Assembly (NCBI GenBank): GCA_937927945.1
Contig: CALEYW010000099.1
Location: forward strand, 1-64,000
Direction of reading: 5' to 3'
DNA length: 64,000 nt
From: an uncultured candidate division WPS-2 bacterium
Lineage (GTDB): Bacteria > Vulcanimicrobiota > Vulcanimicrobiia > Vulcanimicrobiales > Vulcanimicrobiaceae
Below the pieces are notes generated by a model. It had not been told where the DNA came from, ran no database searches, and saw nothing but the letters and a program-made list of their open reading frames with translations. Shown here one piece after another: positions 15,043 through 24,208 of the stretch. The translations under genes were made by a program, and so were the position numbers. The first letter of the stretch is position 1, and each line of letters starts with the position of its first letter.

Positions 15043-16626
15043 TCAGAAGATGATGCGCGCGTGACTGCCCACGCCGGGGCGTCGCTCGACGGTGAAATCG
15101 CGGGACAAGTGCGAGATGAGAAACAACCCGCGCCCGAACTCGCTGTAGAGATCGGCCGGCAGGCGGGGACTGAACTCGAAGCCGGGACCTTTGTCGAGCA
15201 CGTGCAGCACGAAGCGTCCCGAGCGCCGCTCGAGAATCAGCTCGGCGATTCCCGGCGCGTGCCGCACGAGGTTGGCCAGGATTTCGGAGAGCACGACCTC
15301 GACGTCGATGAGCGCGTCCGGCGGGAACTGCGCGCCGATGAGTTCGGCACAGACTTCGCGATGCACGCGGCGCGCGACGTCGTCCCACACCGGATCGAAG
15401 CGCCAGCGCCGCACCGGCGGCGCAGCGGTGACCGAGATCGCCAGGATCGCGACGTCGTCGTTGGACTCGCCCTGGAGAACCTCGCGGTAGATTCGCTCGG
15501 CGACGTCGCCCGTCTCCGACGGTCGCATCTCGCGCAGCGCGCCTTCGAGCCGGCGTTCGCCCTCCATGACATCCCGCGTCGACTCGATCAGTCCGTCGGT
15601 GAACAGCACGAGGATGCTGCCCGCCTGCAAGACGACGTGGTGCACGTCGATTCGCTGGTCGAAGTCGAGACCGAGCGGAAAGCCGCGCCCGTGGGTCGAC
15701 TGCACGCTGCCGTCGGGCAGACGGATGCGCGGCGCCGGATGGCCGGCATTTGCGAACGCGCAGTGCTGCGTAACCCGGTCGATGACCGCGACGAAGGCCG
15801 TGACGAAGCGTTCCGGATGCTGCGCGCGCAAGGTGCGATCCGCGGCTTCCAGCATCAATGCGGGATCCGGATGCACTTGGGCCACGCCGCGGATCACCTG
15901 GCGCACGTTGACCATCGCGATCGCCGCGTCGAGGCCCGAGCCGACCACGTCGCCGATCGAGAGGACGATGCGCCCGTCCTGCAGCGTGAACGCGTCGTAC
16001 CAATCTCCGCCCACCAGCGCCTCGGCGCGGCCGGCCTGGTACACGGCGCTGAAGCGATACCCCTCGAGAGCCGGCAATTCCGACACGAGCGCGGCGTGCT
16101 GAAATGCCAGCGCGACGGAACGTTCGCGCTCGAACCGCCGCGCGTTGCGCAGCGCGAGCGCGCTGCGTCGAGCGATCGATTGCAGCAAGAAGAACACGTC
16201 CGGCGCGAAGGCCGGGGCCCTGGGCGAGAGGCAAAGATGGATCGCGCCGAGCTCGTGCTCTCCGACGGCGAGCGGGAAGGTCGCGCAAGCGCCCGCGGCG
16301 GTCCGGCGATATCCTTCAGCCGCGTCGCGTTCAGTCCGTCGACCCACCTGCCCGAGCAACGCGGCTTCCGTGACCGGATCGCGATGCCGGGCAGCCGCGA
16401 TCCGGCCCTCGCCGCGATCGTCCAGCAACGTGACGTACGCGCCATCCGCGTAGCGCGGAACGAAGACGGCGGTCACGGCGTCGAGCGTCGCCCCCAGGTC
16501 CAAGGGTGCGAACACCGCGGACGCAGCGGTATCGAGCGCGCGCAAACGAGCCGCCTCGAGCGATGCGTCCTCTACCCGATGGTCGAACAGATCCGTGTTC
16601 CCCCGAGGCTGCCGAGCGGCGTTCAC
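15043..16626 (-). CDS. GAF-SpoIIE phosphatase-anti-sigma-type ATPase fusion (RsbU/RsbW-like)
   Basis: A 527-residue three-domain protein. It has a GAF domain (about 30-175), a PP2C/SpoIIE phosphatase (about 185-385; VGGDWYDAF, IGDVVGSGLDAAIAM, LFTDGLIES, SNDDVAIL, which carry the metal-binding aspartates) and a C-terminal HATPase_c_2 domain like RsbW (about 400-525; VEVVLSEILANLVRHAP, DKGPGFEF, GRGLFLISHL). Such fusions run partner switching by dephosphorylating and rephosphorylating an STAS antagonist. No STAS protein or target sigma factor is adjacent. The start is GTG 16626 without a clear ribosome site. Confidence 0.85.
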   Translation of the reverse strand: MNAARQPRGNTDLFDHRVEDASLEAARLRALDTAASAVFAPLDLGATLDAVTAVFVPRYADGAYVTLLDDRGEGRIAAARHRDPVTEAALLGQVGRRTERDAAEGYRRTAAGACATFPLAVGEHELGAIHLCLSPRAPAFAPDVFFLLQSIARRSALALRNARRFERERSVALAFQHAALVSELPALEGYRFSAVYQAGRAEALVGGDWYDAFTLQDGRIVLSIGDVVGSGLDAAIAMVNVRQVIRGVAQVHPDPALMLEAADRTLRAQHPERFVTAFVAVIDRVTQHCAFANAGHPAPRIRLPDGSVQSTHGRGFPLGLDFDQRIDVHHVVLQAGSILVLFTDGLIESTRDVMEGERRLEGALREMRPSETGDVAERIYREVLQGESNDDVAILAISVTAAPPVRRWRFDPVWDDVARRVHREVCAELIGAQFPPDALIDVEVVLSEILANLVRHAPGIAELILERRSGRFVLHVLDKGPGFEFSPRLPADLYSEFGRGLFLISHLSRDFTVERRPGVGSHARIIF

Positions 16627-16861
16627 CCAAACGCGACGGACAATATGCTACGCCTTTCCCAAAACGGCGGGTTCCTATCGGTCGCCTGCCGATTTTGCCG
16701 GACCAGTGCCCGTTTCTCAGCGGTGCTTGACTTGGAGTTAGCGCATCGGCTCACACCGCACGTCGAGCGAGCGACCGGCCGGCATTGATTCAAGAGTTTC
16801 AGCAGTGTCTCAAGGTGATCCGCGCGAAGCTCGCGCGCGTGGAAACAGCGGGAGACTGACG

Positions 16862-17854
16862 GTGCAGTATCACCAACTCGGAAAGACCGGACCCACCGTT
16901 TCCGCCCTCGGCCTCGGCACCATGGGCATGTCCGGCATGTACGGACCGGCCGATCGCAGCGAGAGCATCGATACGATCCACGCTGCGCTCGATGCCGGCG
17001 TCACGCTGCTCGACACCGGCGACTTCTACGGCATGGGCCACAACGAAATGCTGATCCGCGAAGCGCTCGCCGGCGTACCGCGCGAGCAGGTCGTCCTCAG
17101 CGTGAAGTTCGGCGGCTTGCGCGATCCGGCCGGAGACTGGTTAGGCTACGACCTGCGGCCGCAGGCGGTGAAGAACTTCCTCGCCTATTCGCTCCAGCGG
17201 CTCGGCGCAGACTACATCGACGTCTACCGGCCGGCCCGTCTTGACCCGCAGGTACCGATCGAGGAGGCCGTCGGCGCGATCGGCGAGATGGTGAGGGCCG
17301 GCTACGTCCGACACATCGGGCTCTCCGAGGTCGGCGCGGACACGCTGCGGCGAGCTGCGGCCGTTCAGCCGATCTGCGACCTGCAGATCGAGTATTCGCT
17401 GATCTCGCGCGGCATCGAGGATGCGATCTTGCCGACTGCCCGCGAACTCGGAATCGGCATCACCGCATACGGCGTCCTCTCACGCGGTCTCATCAGCGGT
17501 CACTGGCAAAAAGACGCCACCGCACCGAACGACTTCCGCACGTACAGTCCGCGCTTCCAGGGTGCCAACGCCGACGCGAACCTTGCACTCGTCGAGGCTT
17601 TGCGCAAAGTCGCAGAAGCACTCGGCGTCACGGTCGCACAAGTCGCGATTGCGTGGGTTGCCGCCCGCGGTGACGACATCGTGCCGCTCGTCGGCGCGCG
17701 CCGCCGCGACCGTCTCGCCGAGGCGCTCGGGGCGCTCGACGTGAAGCTGACCACCGAAAACATCGCCGCAATCGAACGAGCGATACCTAAAGACGCTGCT
17801 GCCGGCGCCCGATATCCCGCCCCGGCGATGGCCAGCCTCGACAGCGAGAGATGA
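16862..17854 (+). CDS. aldo/keto reductase (AKR13/YakC-like)
   Basis: A 330-residue TIM-barrel NADPH oxidoreductase. GTG 16862 follows GGGAG by seven bases and starts exactly at the family N-terminus VQYHQLGKTGPTVSALGLGT. Catalytic Asp and Tyr lie in LLDTGDFYGMGHNE and Lys in VLSVKFGG. The usual His position reads VYRPARLDP, so it is Ala or Arg; I recall the same replacement in other members of this subgroup. It reduces aldehydes or ketones, substrate unknown. It is divergent from the phosphatase gene and convergent with the ABC exporter. Confidence 0.85.
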   Translation: MQYHQLGKTGPTVSALGLGTMGMSGMYGPADRSESIDTIHAALDAGVTLLDTGDFYGMGHNEMLIREALAGVPREQVVLSVKFGGLRDPAGDWLGYDLRPQAVKNFLAYSLQRLGADYIDVYRPARLDPQVPIEEAVGAIGEMVRAGYVRHIGLSEVGADTLRRAAAVQPICDLQIEYSLISRGIEDAILPTARELGIGITAYGVLSRGLISGHWQKDATAPNDFRTYSPRFQGANADANLALVEALRKVAEALGVTVAQVAIAWVAARGDDIVPLVGARRRDRLAEALGALDVKLTTENIAAIERAIPKDAAAGARYPAPAMASLDSER

Positions 17855-17879
17855 CGTCGAATGCGCCGGTTGAGCCCGA

Positions 17880-18647
17880 TCAGGCTCGCAGCTTCACGCC
17901 CGCGGCCGTCATCCGCAGTGCGATGGTGAACGCCGCCGCGGCGAGGACGACGACGACCGTGAGCGCGACCGCGAGCGGCTCGTCGCCGCGGCTCGTATAG
18001 CTGTACCGGAACGCGTCGATCATGTGGAACATGGGGTTGACCAGCGAGATCTTCTGCACCACGGGCGGCAGGAAGGCCATCGAGGTGAACACGCCGCCGA
18101 CGAACACCAGCGGCGTGATGAAGAACGTCGTCAGCACGGCGATGTGATCGAACTTCTCGGCCAAGAGGCCGAAGACGATCCCGAGCGACGAGAACAGGAC
18201 CGCGACCAACACGATCGTGAGCAGATACAGCCACCAATTGGTCGGCGCGGTGTGGACGAAGACGATGCCGAGCACGGTGATCAGGAGCGCGATGAACACC
18301 GCGCGCACGACCCCGGCGACGACGTAACCGAGAACGATCTCGATCGCCGAGAGCGGCGCGATCAGCAGTTCCTGAATCGAATTCATGAACCGGCCCTGGA
18401 AGACCGACGACGAGCTCTCGCTGTAGGTCTGGTCGATCACCTGCAGCATGATGAGCCCAGGGATCAGGAACTGCGCGTAGGAGACGCCCTGCACGTTCTG
18501 GATCCGGCTGCCGAGCGCCAAGCCGAAGACGAAGACGTACAGCAGCGTCTGGATGACCGGCGGCCAGATCACCTGATTGATGATCGAGAACGTGCGCACG
18601 ATCTCTCGGCGCACGAGCGTTTCGAACCCGACCGTGTTCACGATCAT
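17880..18647 (-). CDS. ABC-2 type transporter permease
   Basis: A 255-residue inner-membrane protein with six hydrophobic segments (ALLITVLGIVFVHTA, LYLLTIVLVAVLFSSLGIVF and others) and the ABC-2 signature region GGVFTSMAFLPPVVQKISLV then NPMFHMIDAFRYSY, as in DrrB/NodJ-like permeases. ATG 18647 overlaps the ATPase stop by four bases. With the upstream ATPase it forms a two-gene exporter of a drug, lipid or polysaccharide. Substrate is not indicated. Confidence 0.9.
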   Translation of the reverse strand: MIVNTVGFETLVRREIVRTFSIINQVIWPPVIQTLLYVFVFGLALGSRIQNVQGVSYAQFLIPGLIMLQVIDQTYSESSSSVFQGRFMNSIQELLIAPLSAIEIVLGYVVAGVVRAVFIALLITVLGIVFVHTAPTNWWLYLLTIVLVAVLFSSLGIVFGLLAEKFDHIAVLTTFFITPLVFVGGVFTSMAFLPPVVQKISLVNPMFHMIDAFRYSYTSRGDEPLAVALTVVVVLAAAAFTIALRMTAAGVKLRA

Positions 18648-19363
18648 CGGCGGGTGAGCTCCAGGAAGATGTCCTGCAGCGAGCCGTCGCCGATCAGGTG
18701 CTGCGTCTCCTCGAGCGCGATGAGCTTCCCGCTCTGGATGATCCCGATCCGGTCGCAGAGCTCTTCGGCCTCTTCGAGGTAATGGGTTGTCAGGATGATC
18801 GTCGTCCCGTTCGTGTTGAGCTCGCGCAGCAGCGACCAGAGTTCGAGCCGCAGCTCGACGTCGACGCCGGCGGTCGGTTCGTCGAGGATCACCAAGCGCG
18901 GCTCGTGGATCAGCGCGCGCGCCAGCGTCAGCCGCCGCTTCATTCCGCCGGAGAGCTTCGTGTACTCCTGCTTCGCCTTCGAGGAGAGACCGAAGCGCTC
19001 GAGCAGCATGTCGGCGCGTCTGGCAACCGCCGCCCCCTTGATGCCGTAGTAACCGGCCTGAAAAATGAGCACGTCGCGAATGTTGAGGTACCGGTCGAAG
19101 TTGTACTCTTGCGGCGCCAGGCCGACTTGCCGGCGCGCGATTCGCCAGTCGCGCTCGACGTCGTGCCCGAACAGTGCGATCGAACCCGCAGTGATCTTCG
19201 CCAACCCGACGATCGCGTTGATCGTCGTCGTCTTGCCGGCGCCGTTGGGCCCGAGCAAACCGAAGAAGGCGCCCTCGGCAACCTCGAACGAGATGCCGTC
19301 GACCGCCGTGAAATCTCCGTACCGCTTGACGAGCCCGTCGATCTTGAGTGCTGGGATGCTCAC
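18644..19363 (-). CDS. ABC-2 transporter ATP-binding protein
   Basis: A 239-residue ATPase with Walker A LLGPNGAGKTTTIN, Q-loop region VGLAPQEYNFD, signature KLSGGMKRRLTLARAL, Walker B RLVILDEPTAGVD and switch His in ILTTHYLEEAEELCD. It is of the DrrA/CcmA type that pairs with ABC-2 permeases. The start is GTG 19363, overlapping the stop of the metallophosphatase (GTGA), so the longer open frame upstream is not used. It is translationally coupled on both sides. Confidence 0.9.
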   Translation of the reverse strand: MSIPALKIDGLVKRYGDFTAVDGISFEVAEGAFFGLLGPNGAGKTTTINAIVGLAKITAGSIALFGHDVERDWRIARRQVGLAPQEYNFDRYLNIRDVLIFQAGYYGIKGAAVARRADMLLERFGLSSKAKQEYTKLSGGMKRRLTLARALIHEPRLVILDEPTAGVDVELRLELWSLLRELNTNGTTIILTTHYLEEAEELCDRIGIIQSGKLIALEETQHLIGDGSLQDIFLELTRR

Positions 19364-20097
19364 GGAATCAACGAACCCGGCAAGCCGAGCTTTGGATACC
19401 GGTGACGGCGCAGCGTCGTGAGGCGCACCTCGAGGTCGGGGATACCGCTCCTCTTCAGCTGCCGCGCGACTTTGCGCACGTCGAAATCGACCAGCCGCGA
19501 CTGCACTTCCCAGCCGCCTGCGCGTTCGGTGAGGATCGCGTAGTGCGCACGCGGATCGCCGTTCTTCGGCAGCCCCGCCGACGCCACGTTCACCAGCGTC
19601 CGTCCGCGCCACACGCGCACGTACGGCAGGTGCAGGTGGCCGAACGCGAACGTGCGCTGGACGGCGTCGCCGAAGAGCCGCTCAAGCTGCTCGTCGTCGG
19701 CGTTCGGCCACACGTGTTCGTCGTCGTTCTTCGGGTTGGCATGACAGACCAGCAGGCCGCTTTCGCCCCCTCCGAACGGGACCGAGGCCGGCAATTCGGC
19801 GAGCCAAATCGCCCACTCGCGCCCGATGCGCTTGCGCACCCACTTCACCGCGCGCGCGTCTTCGGGGTCGAGCGAGTTGCGATCGGAGAGTCCGACCATG
19901 CGGTCGGTATTGCCGCGCAGAGCGACCGCGCCGAGTTCGCGCAGGCGCTCGAGCACCTGGCGCGGCTTCGGTCCGTCCATGCACAGATCGCCGGCGGCAA
20001 CGAGCACGTCCGCCCCGCCGCGCGACGCGAGGTCCTCGATGCACCGGTTCAACGCATGGAGATTGCCGTGGATATCAGAGAGTATCGCGACGCGCAT
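19360..20097 (-). CDS. metallophosphoesterase (YfcE/MJ0936-type)
   Basis: A 245-residue calcineurin-like phosphoesterase with metal-binding motifs DIHGN (MRVAILSDIHGNLHALNR), GDLCMDGP, GNTD, a His in LLVCHANP and GHLHLP. It belongs to the small DNA/nucleotide phosphodiesterase-like group (YfcE). Its ATG lies 23 bases inside the end of the upstream amidinotransferase-fold gene, and its stop overlaps the ABC ATPase start. The substrate is unknown; context suggests co-expression with export functions. Confidence 0.85.
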   Translation of the reverse strand: MRVAILSDIHGNLHALNRCIEDLASRGGADVLVAAGDLCMDGPKPRQVLERLRELGAVALRGNTDRMVGLSDRNSLDPEDARAVKWVRKRIGREWAIWLAELPASVPFGGGESGLLVCHANPKNDDEHVWPNADDEQLERLFGDAVQRTFAFGHLHLPYVRVWRGRTLVNVASAGLPKNGDPRAHYAILTERAGGWEVQSRLVDFDVRKVARQLKRSGIPDLEVRLTTLRRHRYPKLGLPGSLIP

Positions 20098-20950
20098 CGT
20101 TCGAGGTGCGCTTCACGGCAAGGACGAGCGAGAACGGTCCGAAACCGGCCTTGCCGAATTCCCACAAGTCGATCGCTTCGACCGCGATCTTCGCCTTGCG
20201 CATGATTGCGAGCGACTCGCGGAAGCGCAGATTGGCCAAGACGCGGCGTTCGCCGAGCGGCAGCACGCCGGCGGCGAATTCTTCGCCGCGCGGGAGCTCG
20301 ATGACGTGAAAGCCCGTCACCGGAACGAGGTCGACGCGATCGGGGGCGGCCACGACCGTGTCGGACGCGATGACGGAGAACACGTCGCGCAGCCGCGGGA
20401 CGTCGCGGGCGACGGCGAGTTCCTCCACCGTGTAGCCGTGCTGCGTCACGATCGCTTCGAGCTGCCGCCGGCCGAGCTCGTTCGATCGCGCGCGGAGCCC
20501 GGCACCGGGCAGCGGGACACCGATGAAGATGCGGCCCGGCGCGACGGCGACGTCGGTCGCGTCGAGGACGCCGGGCGGTTCGATCCGCGCCAAGATCGGA
20601 ATGCCGAGCGATGCCAGGCGGCGTTCGACCGCGGCCGTCTCGGCCCGCCGCTCGGGCTGCGAAGGGCGCGCGATCACCGCGCCTTTGGGGAGCACGATCG
20701 CGCAGTCGGCAACCAGTGACTCCGACGGCGCTTCGCTGACCGGGTCGATCTGATGGACGGTGACGCCGCGGTCTTCCAGCGTGCGGACCAGCACGGCGTG
20801 CTGTTCGATCGCGCGATCCGCGATCGGCGAGGGTTCACCCTTCACCGGCCGAAGGCGGTCCACGGCGGTCGAGGGGCGCAGCACGAGGGCGCCGGCGAGG
20901 GCGCCGGCGTCGGAGGAGACAAACGGGGCGGCGATGGGCTTCACGGTCAC
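20075..20950 (-). CDS. amidinotransferase/DDAH-fold protein lacking catalytic Cys and His
   Basis: A protein of about 291 residues resembling dimethylarginine dimethylaminohydrolases: VADCAIVLPKGAVIARPSQP, ETAAVERRLASLGIP, RIEPPGVLDATDV, RRQLEAIVTQHGYTVEEL. In active members a C-terminal Cys and a central HLKS-type His are essential. Here the only Cys is in VADCAIV, the C-terminal motif reads FGKAGFGPFSLVLAV, and the central motif reads VPRLRDVFSVI. It is therefore probably a non-catalytic or repurposed member. The start is GTG 20950 or 20944, without a strong ribosome site. Confidence 0.7.
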   Translation of the reverse strand: MTVKPIAAPFVSSDAGALAGALVLRPSTAVDRLRPVKGEPSPIADRAIEQHAVLVRTLEDRGVTVHQIDPVSEAPSESLVADCAIVLPKGAVIARPSQPERRAETAAVERRLASLGIPILARIEPPGVLDATDVAVAPGRIFIGVPLPGAGLRARSNELGRRQLEAIVTQHGYTVEELAVARDVPRLRDVFSVIASDTVVAAPDRVDLVPVTGFHVIELPRGEEFAAGVLPLGERRVLANLRFRESLAIMRKAKIAVEAIDLWEFGKAGFGPFSLVLAVKRTSNDARRDTL

Positions 20951-20996
20951 GACATGTCCGGTTTCGCCCGCGAGGCCCGACACCCTCGGGCCGCCG

Positions 20997-21407
20997 TCAG
21001 GTCCGCGGTAGGAGCGCGAAGCGGCCTGCCCCACCGATGACGAGCGCGAGCGCGATCGTCACCATCGCGATGTGGAACTCCACCCCCTCGCCGGCTTGGT
21101 GGCCGCTGTAGTTCAGAAAGAATCCGTTCCGCGCGTGGACCAGCACCGCAGCGACGAACATGTCGACGCCGATCGCCAGCGCCGCGAGGCGGGTGAAGAC
21201 GCCGAGTACGAGCAGGATCGGGCCGACGAACTCGGCCGCGATCACCAGGTAGGCGACGGCCACCGGCAGGTGCATGGCTGTGGTGAAGTCTCCGACGGTT
21301 GCCGCGATGCCCGGACCGCCGAACCAGCCCAGCGCCTTCTGTGCGCCGTGCGGGAACATCACGATCGCCAGGCCGAGCCGCAAGATCAACGAAGCGACGT
21401 CGCGCAT
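20997..21407 (-). CDS. DoxX-family membrane protein
   Basis: A 136-residue protein with four membrane helices, including LILRLGLAIVMFPHGAQKAL and AYLVIAAEFVGPILLVLGVF. The HGAQK-LGWFGGPG motif is characteristic of DoxX/YqjF-like proteins, which are linked to redox and thiol stress responses. It sits 28 bases after the phosphoesterase and 46 bases before the DDAH-fold gene. No more specific role can be read. Confidence 0.85.
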   Translation of the reverse strand: MRDVASLILRLGLAIVMFPHGAQKALGWFGGPGIAATVGDFTTAMHLPVAVAYLVIAAEFVGPILLVLGVFTRLAALAIGVDMFVAAVLVHARNGFFLNYSGHQAGEGVEFHIAMVTIALALVIGGAGRFALLPRT

Positions 21408-21435
21408 AGTGCTGCCTTACCCGCCGAAATGACCG

Positions 21436-24192
21436 CTAGCGCACCACCGCCGCCGCCCGGGCAAACAATTCGCCCTGCGCACGGCCGTACGCGAACGGCG
21501 TCATCGACGCACGCCGCGCCGCCAGCAGGTCGGCGCACCGGGAGTATTCGACCAGCCGGGCGCCGCGGGCGGTGTCCGCGTCAGCCTTGCTCTGATCGGT
21601 TTTTGCCAGCAGTGCGGCGATGCGGGCGCCTTCGGCGCTCGCGGTCTGGTTCGGGACCGGGATCGCGTCGTAGGGTCCCGCGTCGCCGCCGGCCGCGGTG
21701 AAGAAGTCGCTCATGTCGGTGGCGAGCAGATCGCCGAGTGCGAGCGTTCCCAAGCCCAGCAGCTGCTCCGTGGTCTTGAGCACGCTGACCGTCGAGAGAT
21801 GGCGCGTGCCGACGAAGTGCCGTTTGACGTACGGACCCGCGACGATCGCGTACGTGCGGTACGCATCGACGTGGTCGCGCGAGGATTGCGCGTCGTCGGG
21901 CATCACAAAGAGCGCCGTCTGCTTCCACGACGGCAGGTGCGAGAGGTACTGCACGATCGCACCGAGGGCCCGGTCGCCGTCGGCGACCTCTTCGGGGATC
22001 GGCGGGATGCCGGGCCCGAAACCGCCGTGGTCGGCCGGCAGCCAGATGTATGTGTACCGCGGCTGGTGGCCTTGCGCGACGAGCGCTGAGTAATCGCGAA
22101 TGAATTCCTTCGCCCGCCGCTCGTCGCGGATGCGCAGGTTCCAGCCCGGATAGTTGAGGTCGACGTGTCCGTCGAGCACCGCCGGCGCCGGAACGTCGAG
22201 CGAATACTGGCCGCCGAGACCTTGCGTCGGCGCGTCGCGATCCTGGACCCCGGCGAACTGCGGATCGTCGGTCTTCGGATCGAGTGCCTGACCTTCGTCG
22301 TAGCCGCTGACCCGGATCAGGTCACCGTAGTCGCGAAACGGGATCCGCCGGCGCGCCAGCGCGTTGAAGACGTATCCCAGCCGCGGATAGTCCTCCGGAT
22401 CTTCGTTCTTGTTGACCAGCGGCGCGCGGCCGCCTTTCGCGTACAATGTCCGCTCGGAATAGAGCGTCGCCATACCGCCGGCGAAGAACTGGTGTCCCGC
22501 GTCGGATTCCTCCGCGTCGGCGAAGATGTTCGCGGCGAGCCCGTAGCGCTCGGCGAGCGCGTGCAGATTCGGCGTTATGCTGCGCCCGAAGAACGTCATC
22601 GACGGATCGCCATGCGGCGGTCCCAGATCGCCCAGCATCGCGTCGAACGATTTGTTCTCTTCCAGGATCACGACGACGTGCGTGATTCCTTTGGGGTAGC
22701 GGACCGGCGTGCGCACGACCCGCCGCGTGTTGGCGAGCGCGCTCATCGTCGCGCTGCCGAGCCGCACGGCGCTCAGGTCGACGCGCTGCAGCGTCGACCA
22801 GACGGCGTTGGAATCGGCCTGCGGCGGATCTCCGGTGTAGCCCGGATCGTGGCCGTAGCCCTTGGTGTTGACGACGAAAAGCGTGCGGTCGTCGGCGGCT
22901 AGGGCGAGCGCGGTCGGATACCAGCCGGTCGGGATCAGCCCGAGCCGGTGCAGGTGAACCGGATCGCGCGCGTCGATCACCGCCACCGCGTTGACGCCGG
23001 CGAGCGCGACGTACAGCCGCGTCCCGTCGCGCGAGAGCACCAGCGCGGCCGGCTGCATACCGTAGGGGCCTTTGTCGAACAAGCGCAGCTCGGTGCCGCC
23101 GACGACGCGCGGCGTCCCGGTCAGCGCGACGGTGGCGATGCGGTCGACGTTGGTCATCGCGACGTAGGCGTATGCGCCGTCGGACGTCGCGACGATCGCG
23201 GAGGGATGCGCGCCGCCGACGTTCGTCACGCCGTCGGGTGCGGGATCCATCGCAAGCGCGGAACTCGCAGCGGGGAGAGTCGCGAAATCGCCGGTCGGCG
23301 CGAGCGGCACGAACGAGAGCGCCGAGGCGTGCGCCATGTCGGGGGTGACGGCGCGGAACGGCGGGGCCGTCCCGGGCTGCGGCAGGTTCGCATACCGCAT
23401 GAGTCCCTCGTTCGTCACGACGAGCCGTTCGCCGGCCAGCGTCGCGCCGAACGGAAAGAAGCCGACGCCCTGCGTCGGACCGGTCACGGTGCGCGTCGAA
23501 GTGTCGATCGCGCTGACGCTCCCCGCGGCTTCGTTGACGACGTACGCGCGACGGCCGTCCTTCGAGAGCACGATCGTGCCGGGATAGCTGTGGCCGCGGT
23601 CGGCGAACGCGGGATTCGGCGGCACGGGCATCGCGATGACGTGCTGCGCGTCGACGGTGAGGTGACCGTTTGCGTCGAGATCGAACGCGTAGACGACGTT
23701 GGCCGGTCCGCCGGAGGCGAGCACCAGCGTACGCGCCGGCTGCTGCGGATCCGCCAGCGCCGCAACGCCGACCCAGAATTTCTCACCCGTCGCGCGATAG
23801 CGCTCGACCACGTGCATCGTCGCGACGTCGACGATCGCGAGCGAAAAACCACCGGTCGCAGCGGGATCGACGAGCGAATGGACGGCACCCTCGCGCTCGT
23901 CGTCGCACGTCACGATCGCAAAGCGTCCGTTGGGCGTGAGCACCGCGCCGAGCGCGTTCATCCCGGTCAGCACGCTCTCGCCGAGCGGCGTGACGATGCG
24001 GCCCGACGGCAGGACCGCGTCGTACGTGGCCCCGCGCAGGTGACCGGCGGGCATCGTGCCGGCCGGCGCGGCGTAGCTCACCGGCGCGCTCACGGCGGCG
24101 TGCTTGGCCGCGGGATGCTTCGGTGCGGCGTTCGCGGCGCTTGCGGCGAGCGCGATCAACATGGCGGCAAGCGCGAGGCGGTTCGGGTTCAT
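21436..24192 (-). CDS. secreted YncE-like beta-propeller fused to a phosphoesterase (PF04185-type)
   Basis: A 918-residue exported protein. ATG 24192 follows GGAG; a second ATG at 24201 lacks a site. The signal peptide is NRLALAAMLIALAASAANAA. Residues about 60-500 are seven-bladed propeller repeats (DGRRAYVVNEAAGSVSAIDT, DGTRLYVALAGVNAVAVIDA). Residues about 520-850 are an acid-phosphatase/phospholipase-C-like phosphoesterase (THVVVILEENKSFDAMLGDL, HQPRYTYIWLPADHGG, ALFVMPDDAQSSRDHVDAYR). This fusion is a known architecture. It hydrolyses phosphoesters outside the cytoplasm, substrate unknown. Confidence 0.88.
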   Translation of the reverse strand: MNPNRLALAAMLIALAASAANAAPKHPAAKHAAVSAPVSYAAPAGTMPAGHLRGATYDAVLPSGRIVTPLGESVLTGMNALGAVLTPNGRFAIVTCDDEREGAVHSLVDPAATGGFSLAIVDVATMHVVERYRATGEKFWVGVAALADPQQPARTLVLASGGPANVVYAFDLDANGHLTVDAQHVIAMPVPPNPAFADRGHSYPGTIVLSKDGRRAYVVNEAAGSVSAIDTSTRTVTGPTQGVGFFPFGATLAGERLVVTNEGLMRYANLPQPGTAPPFRAVTPDMAHASALSFVPLAPTGDFATLPAASSALAMDPAPDGVTNVGGAHPSAIVATSDGAYAYVAMTNVDRIATVALTGTPRVVGGTELRLFDKGPYGMQPAALVLSRDGTRLYVALAGVNAVAVIDARDPVHLHRLGLIPTGWYPTALALAADDRTLFVVNTKGYGHDPGYTGDPPQADSNAVWSTLQRVDLSAVRLGSATMSALANTRRVVRTPVRYPKGITHVVVILEENKSFDAMLGDLGPPHGDPSMTFFGRSITPNLHALAERYGLAANIFADAEESDAGHQFFAGGMATLYSERTLYAKGGRAPLVNKNEDPEDYPRLGYVFNALARRRIPFRDYGDLIRVSGYDEGQALDPKTDDPQFAGVQDRDAPTQGLGGQYSLDVPAPAVLDGHVDLNYPGWNLRIRDERRAKEFIRDYSALVAQGHQPRYTYIWLPADHGGFGPGIPPIPEEVADGDRALGAIVQYLSHLPSWKQTALFVMPDDAQSSRDHVDAYRTYAIVAGPYVKRHFVGTRHLSTVSVLKTTEQLLGLGTLALGDLLATDMSDFFTAAGGDAGPYDAIPVPNQTASAEGARIAALLAKTDQSKADADTARGARLVEYSRCADLLAARRASMTPFAYGRAQGELFARAAAVVR

Positions 24193-24208
24193 GGTCTCCA
24201 TTCGCTGT

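Noticed and set aside
17872..17887. GAGCC/GGCTC hairpin between convergent genes
   Set aside because: It is a five-base stem overlapping the ABC permease stop and lacks T-tracts; it is probably chance in GC-rich DNA.
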